This document shows, piece after piece, positions 56,806-64,000 of a DNA stretch of 64,000 nt. Under the pieces are notes generated by a model. The model saw only the letters and a list, made by a program, of their open reading frames with translations, searched no databases and had not been told where the DNA came from. Each line of letters begins with the position of its first letter. Position 1 is the first letter of the stretch. The translations under genes were made by a program, and so were the position numbers. The DNA is from a virus, in IMG/VR virus record IMGVR_UViG_3300043313_001220, positions 1 through 64,000 of that record; one strand, 5' to 3'.

Positions 56806-57201
56806 ATGCAACCCCAGATGAAGAAGCCGATGTACAGCGGTTTCGGCCAACGCAATAACACCACGGAGGCGCTCAAGATCGACCGGGCGTTGAAGGCGCA
56901 AGCCGAACACGACACCGAGAAGCTGCGCAAGCAGCGGCCCCAGGCGCTGCCGATGGCTCCCGGTCAGCGGGCACTGACCTACATCGGCCGTCGGGCCACC
57001 CCGGCGCAGCGCCGCCGGGTTGAGAAGAAGAGTTATCGCTGGGCCCGGGGGGGACCGTGGCACAATCTTGGTTTGGACGTGTCAACTGCGCCCGACGGGC
57101 TGGAAGACCGGCCCGAGCTGCCCGAGTGGGACCCGACGGAGTGCAGTTGCCACATCAACCCACCGTGCCATTACTGCACGAGCCAGGAGTTCAACCTGTG
57201 A
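56806..57201 (+). CDS. hypothetical protein with C-terminal Cys cluster
   Basis: A 131-residue protein, ATG 56806 behind ACAGGAGA. Basic middle (GRRATPAQRRRVEKKSYRWA), and a C-terminal CSCHINPPCHYC cluster that may bind zinc. It is coupled to the methyltransferase gene (GTGA). No family recognised. Confidence 0.6.
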   Translation: MQPQMKKPMYSGFGQRNNTTEALKIDRALKAQAEHDTEKLRKQRPQALPMAPGQRALTYIGRRATPAQRRRVEKKSYRWARGGPWHNLGLDVSTAPDGLEDRPELPEWDPTECSCHINPPCHYCTSQEFNL

Positions 57202-57899
57202 CCCGCCAACAGCAGATCGAGCAGATGCTCGGCATCGAGACCCACCTGGATGTCGCCGCGAGCTGGGCGACGTTCGACACCGACGAGTACTACCTCAAGG
57301 TGCAGGGGGTGCACACATGGAAGCTCAAGGACGACCTCAACCGGTACGCCCTGGTGATCGAGAGGACGCGCCCGGATCTGATCATCGAGGTCGGGACGAA
57401 ATGGGGCGGTTCGGCGTTGTGGTTCGCCGACTTCGGCATCGACGTGGTCACGGTCGATATCGATCAGAGCCTCACCGGCCCCGCACATGGTTTCGACGTT
57501 GACCGCGAACAGCCCCACATCCAGTTCGTTGAGGGGGACTCGGTCAACCTGGACACGCTGGCCCGGGTGTCCTCCCTTGCCAGCGGCTACGAGCGGGTCA
57601 TGGTGTCGCTGGACGGCGAACACGCCGCACCCCACGTCTACCACGAGATCCTGGCCTACGGGCCGATGGTCAGCCAGGGCTGTTACCTGGTGGTCGAGGA
57701 CGGGATCTTCGACCTGGTAGACCCGAGTGTCGCCCACCGCGGCGGGGCGCGCATCCCGACCGAAGGCGGCCCGCTTGCGGCCATCCGCCAGGCCGGGCTG
57801 CACACCGACCCGCGCTGGGTGCGGGACGTCGAGGTCGAACGGCTGACGCTGCGCAGTTACCATCCGGCGGGTTTCTGGCGCAGGGCCGAGGTCGACTGA
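57198..57899 (+). CDS. CmcI-like SAM-dependent methyltransferase
   Basis: A 233-residue protein with GTG start. The AdoMet-binding block PDLIIEVGTKWGGSALWFAD (about residues 58-77) and VVTVDID (about 83-89), and LDGEHAAPHVYHEI with YLVVEDGIFD match the cephalosporin hydroxylase CmcI / rhamnosyl O-methyltransferase family. Known members methylate sugars or small hydroxyl compounds. In a phage it may modify a surface glycan or nucleotide; target unknown. Confidence 0.7.
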   Translation: MTRQQQIEQMLGIETHLDVAASWATFDTDEYYLKVQGVHTWKLKDDLNRYALVIERTRPDLIIEVGTKWGGSALWFADFGIDVVTVDIDQSLTGPAHGFDVDREQPHIQFVEGDSVNLDTLARVSSLASGYERVMVSLDGEHAAPHVYHEILAYGPMVSQGCYLVVEDGIFDLVDPSVAHRGGARIPTEGGPLAAIRQAGLHTDPRWVRDVEVERLTLRSYHPAGFWRRAEVD

Positions 57900-58306
57900 T
57901 GGGCTACAGCGCTGACATCTCCGGCGAGATCCGGATCGTCCCGCCGATCCCCTGGGTCGAGTTCGCCAACAGCCCCCACTACCGCGCGGTCAGGGACTGG
58001 GCATATGGCAACGATCTGTGCTTCGAGGTGGTCGAGACCACCACGGCCACTAACGATGGCGTGCTGACCAAACGTCAGGCGGTCGCGATCGTCTGCGGGG
58101 GTGACGAGCGGCGCGGCAATGATATCCTGGAGGAGCTGGAGGCGATCGCCAAAGCGCATGGCCAGGGTGGCCAGGGGCGGGTGTTCGTCGGTCGCCTCGA
58201 CGTCCGGTGGCCGGATTTTGAGGGCAGCGAGAAGCGGTACAAGATCGTCGACGGTCACGCGGTGGAGTATGCCCCGTCCATCTTGTGGCCGAATGCGTCC
58301 GAATGA
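57899..58306 (+). CDS. hypothetical protein
   Basis: A 135-residue protein (TGATG overlap). Begins GYSADISGEIRIVPPIPW and has VFVGRLDVRWPDFEG near the end, a pattern seen in small phage hypothetical proteins of the DUF6205 type (from memory). No catalytic motif. Confidence 0.55.
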   Translation: MGYSADISGEIRIVPPIPWVEFANSPHYRAVRDWAYGNDLCFEVVETTTATNDGVLTKRQAVAIVCGGDERRGNDILEELEAIAKAHGQGGQGRVFVGRLDVRWPDFEGSEKRYKIVDGHAVEYAPSILWPNASE

Positions 58307-58593
58307 GCTGGCTTCGGGAGGCCTGCCCCGCGTGTCAGGCCCCGGTGGTCTGGGCGATCAGCATCACCACGGCCGCATGGACGCCGTTGAATGCGGATCC
58401 GACGCCTGACGGCACGCTGGAGCTGCAGTCAAGCTGGGACGGGCATCCGCGTGCCCGGAAGGTGTCGCCCAAACTGGCGTTCGGCCGCAAGGAGCTGCGG
58501 GCCCCGCATGCCACGACCTGCACCCGCAAAGAACAGCTAAAGCTTCATCACTATGGTCCGCCGCCTGCTGGCACCCGTGGGGAACCGGCCTGA
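58303..58593 (+). CDS. hypothetical protein with CxxC
   Basis: A 96-residue protein (ATGA overlap). Begins SWLREACPACQAPVVWAI, with a CxxC pair; a later C near HATTCTRKEQ suggests a zinc site. Very similar small zinc proteins exist in actinophages. No enzymatic motif. Confidence 0.58.
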   Translation: MSWLREACPACQAPVVWAISITTAAWTPLNADPTPDGTLELQSSWDGHPRARKVSPKLAFGRKELRAPHATTCTRKEQLKLHHYGPPPAGTRGEPA

Positions 58594-59084
58594 TGGCGGA
58601 TATCGTCATGCGCGTCTGCTCGCGGTGCAAGGAGGCCAGGCCGTTAGCGGCCTTTGCCAAGAAGGGTGGCCGACCCGATGGCGTGAGTTCCTACTGTCGG
58701 CCCTGTGTGGCCCAGAGGAATAAGGAGTGGCGCGAGCAACCCGGCAGTCGAGAGCGCACGAGTGTCAGACATCGAGCTTGGGCGGAGGCCATCAAAGTAA
58801 AAACGCTGGCCCACTATGGGGGGGTCTGTGTCTGCTGCGGCGAGGACGACATCCGGTTCCTAACCTTCGACCATATTGACGGGGGCGGCAAGCAACACAG
58901 AAGGGCCGAGATGGGAAGCATGCCGCTGTCGAGGTGGCTACGTAACAACGGCTACCCGGATGGGTTCCAGATCCTCTGCTGGAGTTGCAACAGCGGGCGG
59001 CACTTCAACGGCGGTGTCTGTCCGCACCAAGACCCTGGCGGGCGCATCACATGCGCCTCTTACATTCCGCCGACCAGCGCTTGA
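58593..59084 (+). CDS. HNH homing endonuclease 3 of the family
   Basis: A 163-residue protein (TGATG). Zinc pair CSRCKEARPLAAFAKKG and CRPCV, then YGGVCVCCGEDDIRFLTFD, HIDGGGKQHRRAEM and CWSCNSGRHFNGGVCPHQ, closely like the HNH proteins at 41735 and 44244. It lies at the end of a run of coupled genes and just before a promoter, so it may be an inserted element. Confidence 0.8.
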   Translation: MADIVMRVCSRCKEARPLAAFAKKGGRPDGVSSYCRPCVAQRNKEWREQPGSRERTSVRHRAWAEAIKVKTLAHYGGVCVCCGEDDIRFLTFDHIDGGGKQHRRAEMGSMPLSRWLRNNGYPDGFQILCWSCNSGRHFNGGVCPHQDPGGRITCASYIPPTSA

Positions 59085-59092
59085 CACACCGC

Positions 59093-59121
59093 TTGACAGG
59101 GGTGCGAGCCGGAGGTAGGGT
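59093..59121 (+). promoter_or_regulatory. rightward promoter
   Basis: -35 TTGACA (59093-59098), 17-bp spacer, -10 TAGGGT (59116-59121). The element 59082-59099 is TGACAC ACCGCT TGACAG. The first start codon, of a 15-codon leader peptide, follows 41 bases on. Confidence 0.75.
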
Positions 59122-59162
59122 ACCGGCTGCACCCCTTCCCGCTACCCCCGGACGGACACCAT

Positions 59163-59210
59163 ATGACGACCACCCACCCCGCTCGCAACCAATCCGCGGC
59201 CACCCAGTGA
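59163..59210 (+). CDS. 15-residue leader peptide
   Basis: ATG at 59163 opens TTTHPARNQSAATQ and a TGA that overlaps the next GTG (GTGA). No clear ribosome binding site. It may couple translation of the membrane protein gene. Confidence 0.3.
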   Translation: MTTTHPARNQSAATQ

Positions 59211-59407
59211 CCATCCAAGAGATCGGGGTGACCCTGGTGATCGTCGGGTTCTGCGCCTGGACGATCGCCTGGGTCGGCCTGATCTCCTACGGCCTGGTGT
59301 GGCTGCCCCGCGACCGGAGGGGGGCCACGATCTCACTCGGCGCGGGGTCTGTGATCCTCGCCAGCGGCCTCACCATCCTGACCCAAGCCCCCGGAGGACT
59401 CCAGTGA
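59207..59407 (+). CDS. 66-residue protein with two membrane helices
   Basis: GTG 59207. Helices at about 8-29 (TLVIVGFCAWTIAWVGLISY) and 41-58 (GAGSVILASGLTILTQ), a short basic loop PRDRR between. Small two-helix proteins of phages include holin-like and superinfection proteins; no assignment. Confidence 0.55.
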   Translation: MTIQEIGVTLVIVGFCAWTIAWVGLISYGLVWLPRDRRGATISLGAGSVILASGLTILTQAPGGLQ

Positions 59408-60756
59408 CTGACCCCACCGAGACCATCGCCGACCTGGAGCGCGAGCTCGCCAACATCCACAAGGTTCACATCGACGACGTCCGGGCGCTGGTCCTACAGT
59501 TCGAGACCGAACAGGACCAATGGGCCGAAGAGCTGCGGAGGGCCCGCACCAGCGAGTGCGGCGCACTCTGCAAGGATATCGAGAACGACCGCGACGTTCT
59601 GGCTGAAGAGAACATGCTGCTGCGCGACCAGGGTGTGCCCGGGGTGATGCACGAGACTGACCGGGCGCTCTACCAGGCGATGGTCGCCGACCGGGACCGT
59701 TTCTCCGGCCTGCACCGCAACCTGGGTGAGCGTCAGCGGCGGCTGATCGGCGAGTATCGTGGGGCCCGATATGCGGTCAAGCTGGTCGGTGAGGTCGAGA
59801 CCCTGCTGAGTGTCGCGCTCGGCAGGCCCGGGGGAGTCAACCGTGACAACCTGGTCGAATCGCTCGGCGAACTGATCAAAGAGCGCGACCGGCACCGGGA
59901 TTCTGCCTGGGCGCGGGTGTCCGACACCGAGGAGCACAACGACCAACAGCAGTCCATGCAGTACACGATCGAGACCCAGCTGCGTGTCGATCGTGCGCCG
60001 CTGGAGGACCTCATCGTCCAGAAGCGCATCACGGAGGCGCAGACCCGCGAGGTCGAAGGGCTGGCCAACCGCCGCAACGAGCTGGTCCAGCGTGCCCTTG
60101 CAGCCGAGGGGCAGGTCAGGCGAATGGCCGACGAAGCCACACGAGAGGAGGCCCGGAGGGACCGGGAGATCAACGAGGCGATCGCCGCCCGGGACGGCGC
60201 GTTGGCTGAGTGGTCCAAACGGTACAACGGCCTGGAATCTGCGGCCCAGACGGTCGGCCAGCAACTCACCCAGCAGATTCGGCGCAACGACCAGCTCCGC
60301 GAGCGGCGCAGCGCGGACACCCGCCTGCTGCGGATCGCCTTCAGCACGATCGAGGCCGGGTTGCATGAGGGCGGCTGGCAGAACCGCCCGGATTGGCTGG
60401 AGCGGACCCGCGAGTGGGTTGCGGCATTCCATGCTCGCGAGGACGCGCGGCACGCGCCCACCGGGGTCGACCCCCTGGACGGATTTGCGGTCCGGGCGTT
60501 CAGCAACGGGGCCCGAGAGCTGGTTCAGCTGGCCCACCGCGAATGTGACCCGCGCACCTATCCGGAGGCCCCTGGCGGCATCCAGTTGACAGTACTGACC
60601 CGCGACGCGCACTGGCACATGGCGCAGTTCCACGACGAACAGCCCGACGAGGCATCTCCCGACGACGAGAAGTCGCCGTGTGAGGACATCTGCCACCCGA
60701 GCCAGGGTGCGTGCTGCGGCAACCCGGGAAAGCCCCCCACGGAGGTTAACGAATGA
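59404..60756 (+). CDS. long coiled-coil protein
   Basis: A 450-residue protein with GTG start at 59404 (GTGA overlap). Residues about 5-320 are almost all charged helix with heptad patterns (ADLERELANIHKVHI, ATREEARRDREINEAIAARDG). The last 80 residues hold a compact part and a Cys cluster (CEDICHPSQGACCG). Such coiled coils act as scaffolds or in condensation; here it is in an early operon and unknown. Confidence 0.62.
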   Translation: MTDPTETIADLERELANIHKVHIDDVRALVLQFETEQDQWAEELRRARTSECGALCKDIENDRDVLAEENMLLRDQGVPGVMHETDRALYQAMVADRDRFSGLHRNLGERQRRLIGEYRGARYAVKLVGEVETLLSVALGRPGGVNRDNLVESLGELIKERDRHRDSAWARVSDTEEHNDQQQSMQYTIETQLRVDRAPLEDLIVQKRITEAQTREVEGLANRRNELVQRALAAEGQVRRMADEATREEARRDREINEAIAARDGALAEWSKRYNGLESAAQTVGQQLTQQIRRNDQLRERRSADTRLLRIAFSTIEAGLHEGGWQNRPDWLERTREWVAAFHAREDARHAPTGVDPLDGFAVRAFSNGARELVQLAHRECDPRTYPEAPGGIQLTVLTRDAHWHMAQFHDEQPDEASPDDEKSPCEDICHPSQGACCGNPGKPPTEVNE

Positions 60757-61013
60757 ACGGCAAGCACAAACTTCCGCTCGCCCTGGCAGCCGCAGCAGTC
60801 CTCGCGCTGACCTGCGGGCTCGGTATCTGGGTCGTCGGAGGCGGCCCCAACCCCGCCCCGGTCCAACAGCAGCAATGGGTCGAGACCGAAGACTGCGACG
60901 CCGAAGACTGGGCCAACTACGAGGCAGAATGCTACCGGGCCAGCCCGAAAGCGAAGACCACCCCCCGCAAGACTGCCGCGCCGAAGGCCCCGACCGCCCG
61001 CAGGTCGCGGTGA
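60753..61013 (+). CDS. membrane-anchored small protein
   Basis: An 86-residue protein (ATGA overlap). N-terminal helix (LPLALAAAAVLALTCGLGIW), an acidic part with two Cys (DCDAEDWANYEAECYRA) and a basic Lys/Arg/Ala tail. Function unknown. Confidence 0.58.
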   Translation: MNGKHKLPLALAAAAVLALTCGLGIWVVGGGPNPAPVQQQQWVETEDCDAEDWANYEAECYRASPKAKTTPRKTAAPKAPTARRSR

Positions 61014-61276
61014 ACCCCGCCCGGAGGTTCCACCGCTACCTGGGCTGCCGGACCTGCGGGGTCGAAGCCGGCAAACCCTGCTGGCGGGTGCCCGTCCGGG
61101 AGGCCACCCCCGCCTACGCGCGCGCCACCAACATGACCCCCCACCCGGGGCGCGTCTTCACCCGCGAGCGGTGCGGCCTGGGACGGGGCGGTCTGGTGGC
61201 CAGCGACTGCAACCTGCCGCCGAACCACAGCAGTGAGTGGCACGTCAACAAATACGACCAGAGGTGGAGGGCGTGA
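61010..61276 (+). CDS. zinc-finger-like small protein
   Basis: An 88-residue protein with GTG start (GTGA). Has CRTCGVEAGKPCWRVP, typical of a small zinc-binding domain of actinobacterial proteins, and a conserved-looking WHVNKYDQRW end. Function unknown. Confidence 0.6.
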   Translation: MNPARRFHRYLGCRTCGVEAGKPCWRVPVREATPAYARATNMTPHPGRVFTRERCGLGRGGLVASDCNLPPNHSSEWHVNKYDQRWRA

Positions 61277-61491
61277 TGAAGCAGGTCCAGCTGCCTGACA
61301 GGATCAGCTACGACATGGTCACGACGGCCCTAAAGGCGCTCGGGCTGGAGCGAGGTAACTCGGCCTGTGTGGAGATCTCTGGAGACGAGGTCACCGTGAG
61401 TCTTGGGGTGGCCGGTGGCAATGGCAGTATCACGCGCGTCTACCCGGTCAACGCGATGCCCGTCCGTTTCGCCCCACGAGAGGACGCGTAG
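61276..61491 (+). CDS. small hypothetical protein
   Basis: A 71-residue protein (TGATG). RISYDMVTTALKALGLERG and VEISGDEVTVSLGVAGG, a compact alpha/beta pattern. No family recognised. Confidence 0.58.
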   Translation: MKQVQLPDRISYDMVTTALKALGLERGNSACVEISGDEVTVSLGVAGGNGSITRVYPVNAMPVRFAPREDA

Positions 61492-61540
61492 ACCGGCCCC
61501 ACGCCCTGATCGGACATCCCCCAATAGAAGGAGAGAAGCA

Positions 61541-62035
61541 ATGCGCAGGACCAGGACCCCCTGGCACGAATCGAACAACCCCGGGACGCTGGTACGCGGC
61601 GCGACCTGGCGCGGCTGGGTCTGGGTGATCACCGCCGTGGTCATGGTCGGCCTGATCCTCGGCGGTGTCTGGTGGTTCAAGGTTGCCACCTCCGAGATCA
61701 AAGGCGCGGGCGACGCGACCATCCAGATCAACAGCGGCAAGAACCAGATCGCCGTACAGGAGGCATTCGAGGATCTGTACGGCAACATCCTGGCCTACGA
61801 CCGCAACCTCGACCAGGCGGCCCGCGACAAGGCCGAACACCCCGGCGACAGTTTCTTCGCCACCAATTACAGCGGCCTGGTGAAGACCTGCAACGACGCG
61901 GTCACCAAATACAACGCCGACGCACGCAAGGTCAGCCGCTCGAAGTGGCTGACCAACGACCTGCCGTTCGAGATCGACAGCAGGGACCCCCTCACGGACT
62001 GCCGTGAGACCAATTACAAGGAGACCCCCCGATGA
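61541..62035 (+). CDS. membrane protein with LemA-like outer part
   Basis: A 164-residue protein, ATG 61541 behind AAGGAGAG. A helix at about 25-47 (WVWVITAVVMVGLILGGVWWF), then a soluble part with helix-forming VQEAFEDLYGNILAYDRNL and KTCNDAVTKYNADARK, a rhythm that recalls LemA-type proteins. It is coupled to the next gene. Outer location is likely; function unknown. Confidence 0.58.
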   Translation: MRRTRTPWHESNNPGTLVRGATWRGWVWVITAVVMVGLILGGVWWFKVATSEIKGAGDATIQINSGKNQIAVQEAFEDLYGNILAYDRNLDQAARDKAEHPGDSFFATNYSGLVKTCNDAVTKYNADARKVSRSKWLTNDLPFEIDSRDPLTDCRETNYKETPR

Positions 62036-62595
62036 ACGGCAACATCCCCCCGGCCGACCACCGGCCGTTGACCCGCACCCAGAAGATCCGCGCCGGCATC
62101 CTGGTCGGTTTCTGCGGCGCGCTGGCCGTGGTGTTCCTCACTGCCAGCTCGTGTGACTCGGAGTCCGACTCCAGCGAAGCCGCCCGTGCGGACCGTGAGG
62201 CAAAAGCTGCCAGCGTGGTCCTGTGCGGTGCGGCGAACGACTCGCTGGAGTGCAAGAACCTAGCCGAGCGCGAGAAGCGCAACTCTGACCCGAGCAAGAT
62301 CCAGTACGTCTACCTCTACAACTTCGACGGGTCGATCAAGGGCTACTTCACCATCAAGGGCAAGGTCTCGTCGACCCAGTCCCAGATGGGCCCGATGGAC
62401 ATCCTAGTTGACGGCTGCACCCGCGCCGGGGAAGACTGCCCGCAGCCGATGGAGGCCGCCGGGGACGACGGGTCGTTCGGCCCGAACGAATCCGGGATCT
62501 TCTTCTTCACCACCGAAGGCATCATGGTTACCTACAGCGGCGACTACCTGCTGTCCGATGCTCCGTTGAAGCTAGAGGTCAAGAAGCTCAACTGA
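62032..62595 (+). CDS. putative lipoprotein
   Basis: A 187-residue protein (ATGA overlap). N-terminal helix ending VVFLTASSC, a weak lipobox with Cys at about residue 41, then an acidic Ser/Asp/Glu-rich part, two further Cys pairs (CGAANDSLEC, CTRAGEDC) and IFFFTTEGIMVTYSGDYL. It would sit outside the host membrane. Possibly a superinfection-exclusion lipoprotein, which is common in phages (inference). Confidence 0.5.
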   Translation: MNGNIPPADHRPLTRTQKIRAGILVGFCGALAVVFLTASSCDSESDSSEAARADREAKAASVVLCGAANDSLECKNLAEREKRNSDPSKIQYVYLYNFDGSIKGYFTIKGKVSSTQSQMGPMDILVDGCTRAGEDCPQPMEAAGDDGSFGPNESGIFFFTTEGIMVTYSGDYLLSDAPLKLEVKKLN

Positions 62596-62615
62596 CCTGC
62601 CAGCTGGACAGGCGG

Positions 62616-62646
62616 CCCGGTCTCTGGTGTAGTTGTGGAGACCGGG
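62616..62646. terminator. hairpin before the HIT gene
   Basis: Stem CCCGGTCTC (62616-62624) and GAGACCGGG (62638-62646), 13-base loop, between the lipoprotein and HIT genes. Without a T-tract its strength is unclear. Confidence 0.5.
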
Positions 62647-62681
62647 TCGCCCCCTATCGACCCCCGAGAGAGCGGACAGCC

Positions 62682-63050
62682 ATGCAAGACCCGACCTGCG
62701 CCTTCTGCCGGATCATCGCCGGGACCAGCTCGGCCGAGATCATCGCTGAGTGGCCGGACACGATCGCTATCGTCCCCCTGGACCCGGTCACCCCGGGGCA
62801 TCTCCTGGTCATCCCGAACGCCCACGTCGAGGACTTCATCCACGACCCGTTGGTTACAGCCACGACTGTTGCCCGCGCCGCCGAGTTGGCCGACAATCTG
62901 CGGATCGACCCGGCGAACCTGATTACCAGCGCCGGGCGGCTGGCCACCCAGAGTGTGTTCCACCTCCACTTCCACCTCATCCCGCGCAGGCGCAACGACA
63001 AGATCCAGCTGCCGTGGCACTCCGGCAAACACGGGGAGGCAGCGGCATGA
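62682..63050 (+). CDS. HIT-family nucleotide-binding hydrolase
   Basis: A 122-residue protein. CAFCRIIAGTSSAEIIAEW, LDPVTPGHLLVIPNAHVED and the signature HLHFHLIPR (HxHxHxx) at about residues 93-101 identify the HIT family. Members hydrolyse dinucleotide polyphosphates or AMP-linked compounds. In a phage with altered purines it may act on modified nucleotides (inference). Confidence 0.85.
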   Translation: MQDPTCAFCRIIAGTSSAEIIAEWPDTIAIVPLDPVTPGHLLVIPNAHVEDFIHDPLVTATTVARAAELADNLRIDPANLITSAGRLATQSVFHLHFHLIPRRRNDKIQLPWHSGKHGEAAA

Positions 63051-63346
63051 GCCGGGTGTTCTACCACGAGCGCACCAATGCGCGTCACTGCGGCCAACCG
63101 GCGCGGTTGCACATCATCCGGGAGGACCACCCGGCCAAGGTCGGTGGGATCGGCCACTGCAACCTGCCGCTGCGGGACGGCGTTCTGCTCGCCGACATGC
63201 CGCTCTACCCACCCGCCGGGCTCGCCTGGTGTCCGATCTGCATCGGCAGGTTGGCCGGCGTGCTGGATATGCTGGGCAGCTTGGCCCGGTTGTTGGCCGG
63301 AGTCGAGGCCAACCGTGCTGCTGATGAACTGGAGGAGAGCCCGTGA
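63047..63346 (+). CDS. hypothetical protein with Cys pairs
   Basis: A 99-residue protein (ATGA overlap). RVFYHERTNARHCGQPARL, HCNLPLRDG and WCPICIGRLAG, with a CxxC pair and helical C-terminus. No family recognised. Confidence 0.58.
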   Translation: MSRVFYHERTNARHCGQPARLHIIREDHPAKVGGIGHCNLPLRDGVLLADMPLYPPAGLAWCPICIGRLAGVLDMLGSLARLLAGVEANRAADELEESP

Positions 63347-63543
63347 CCCCCGACGACAAGGATTGGGATACTGCTGTTGACTGGCTCCTGAACAGCGGGC
63401 TCGTCGACCAGGATGCTCTGGACGCCTTCTGGATGCTGTCGCAGGGCTTCTGCACCGAAGGCGAAGCCGACCGGGGGGCCATGGACGATGGGACCCCGAT
63501 GCGCGTGGCCCGAGCAGCACACAACCCGGGGGGCAGGCGATGA
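63343..63543 (+). CDS. small acidic hypothetical protein
   Basis: A 66-residue protein with GTG start (GTGA overlap). TAVDWLLNSGLVDQDALDAF and MRVARAAHNPGGRR. No family recognised. Confidence 0.55.
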   Translation: MTPDDKDWDTAVDWLLNSGLVDQDALDAFWMLSQGFCTEGEADRGAMDDGTPMRVARAAHNPGGRR

Positions 63544-63587
63544 CCCCCGGCATGCTCGTCGCCGGTCTAACAGCAAGGAGGCGCTGA
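63540..63587 (+). CDS. 15-residue coupling peptide
   Basis: ATG 63540 (ATGA overlap) and TGA 63585-63587; it contains the AAGGAGG ribosome binding site of the next gene. Perhaps only a coupling frame. Confidence 0.25.
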   Translation: MTPGMLVAGLTARRR

Positions 63588-63588
63588 C

Positions 63589-63756
63589 ATGTTGCCACGC
63601 TACGCCGCTATCTGGCGGGCCGCCTACGAAGAGATCCCCCCGGGTGACGAGGAGATGCGGCCCAGCCTCGCCCACGCGATCGCATCGGCGGTTGAGGCCG
63701 GTCTGAGCTGGACCAGTCCTGATGCTGGCCCCCCGGCCGAACCGGAGGAATCGTGA
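63589..63756 (+). CDS. 55-residue hypothetical protein
   Basis: ATG 63589 behind AAGGAGG. PRYAAIWRAAYEEIPPGDEE and HAIASAVEAGLSW. Coupled to the next gene (GTGA). No family recognised. Confidence 0.5.
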   Translation: MLPRYAAIWRAAYEEIPPGDEEMRPSLAHAIASAVEAGLSWTSPDAGPPAEPEES

Positions 63757-64000
63757 AGACCATCCATATTGCCATTGGCAACAGCGACGACGAGCTGACC
63801 CAGGCCGAATGGTCCGCGTTCACCAAGGCTGTTGACACCGAGGTCCGAGCGGCCTGCGCCTATGCCGGCACAAAGGTCCACGGCTGCTGGCATTCACTGC
63901 CGAACGCCCCTTGGCAGAACGCCTGCTGGTCGATCGGGGTCACCGACGACATGGCACACGTCTTGACGCCCCTGCGGTTGGCGCTGGGGACACTGTGCTA
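63753..64000 (+). CDS. hypothetical protein, cut by the window end
   Basis: GTG start at 63753. The visible 82 codons read KTIHIAIGNSDDELTQAEW, AACAYAGTKVHGCWHSLPN and SIGVTDDMAHVLTPLRLAL. The 3' end lies outside the window. No family recognised. Confidence 0.55.
   Translation, partial: MKTIHIAIGNSDDELTQAEWSAFTKAVDTEVRAACAYAGTKVHGCWHSLPNAPWQNACWSIGVTDDMAHVLTPLRLALGTLC

Noticed and set aside
1-64000. DatZ (HD-domain dATPase), DNA polymerase and integrase
   Set aside because: No HD motif pair, polymerase A/B motifs or integrase signature was recognised in any translated frame read.

Overview
The window is a contiguous piece of a large tailed bacteriophage (siphovirus) genome that infects a high-G+C Gram-positive host. 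The evidence is a tail cassette of the actinobacteriophage type (major tail protein, head-tail adaptor, two tail chaperones, tape measure, DUF5047-type minor tail protein), very high G+C, widespread GTG starts, 4-base ATGA/GTGA stop-start overlaps, and a phage-borne protein with a sortase-type LPLTG tail. No mycolic-acid esterase (LysB) is visible, so a host without a mycomembrane, such as a Streptomyces relative, is more likely than Mycobacterium; this is inference. Terminase, portal, protease and capsid must lie left of base 1. No integrase, DNA polymerase or DatZ was recognised.

Layout. (1) 1-6978, rightward: end of an unknown gene, major tail protein, a fibre-like protein, head-tail adaptor, tail terminator-like protein, an unusual block with a nitroreductase-like protein and two glycosyltransferase-like proteins, and a neck protein. 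(2) 7015-9924, leftward: a non-structural island. (3) 10146-12034, rightward: a regulator-like protein, two tail chaperones and a 47-residue Cys-rich peptide. (4) 12027-13311, leftward: a second non-structural island. (5) 13370-24735, rightward: tape measure, minor tail and receptor-binding proteins, amidase endolysin and two membrane proteins (holin). (6) 24792-40706, leftward: LPXTG surface protein, small membrane proteins, Nudix, an XRE regulator, an HTH protein, RuvC-like resolvase, a RAMP-like protein, DNA methyltransferase, DnaQ-type exonuclease, HNH nucleases, a phiC31 gp3-like protein and a Cas4-like nuclease. (7) 40818-64000, rightward: two tRNA-like genes with inserted hairpins, HNH, PurZ, MazZ-like pyrophosphohydrolase, HNH, a deoxyribosyltransferase-dUTPase fusion, primase-helicase, a candidate replication origin, PurB after a 1.3-kb non-coding leader, and a long operon of small proteins that includes a CmcI-like methyltransferase, an HNH and a HIT protein.

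How the genes work together. PurZ (with Ser14 where PurA has its catalytic Asp), a MazG/MazZ-like protein and PurB together suggest that this phage replaces adenine by 2,6-diaminopurine (a Z genome) and carries its own adenylosuccinate lyase. MazZ would make dGMP from dGTP, PurZ would join it to aspartate, and PurB would release fumarate to give dZMP. The dUTPase fusion probably cleans the nucleotide pool.

Regulation. A recurrent 18-bp element, a direct repeat TGMCAC-N6-TGMCAC with a 12-bp period, overlaps the -35 box of thirteen promoter-like sites on both strands. At eight genes a TANNNT -10 box lies only 6-7 bases before the start codon, so leaderless mRNAs are expected. Four intergenic regions are C-rich and G-poor on the transcribed (mRNA-like) strand, up to 1.3 kb long, and hold no convincing gene. 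All statements rest on reading the sequence; no database search was run.
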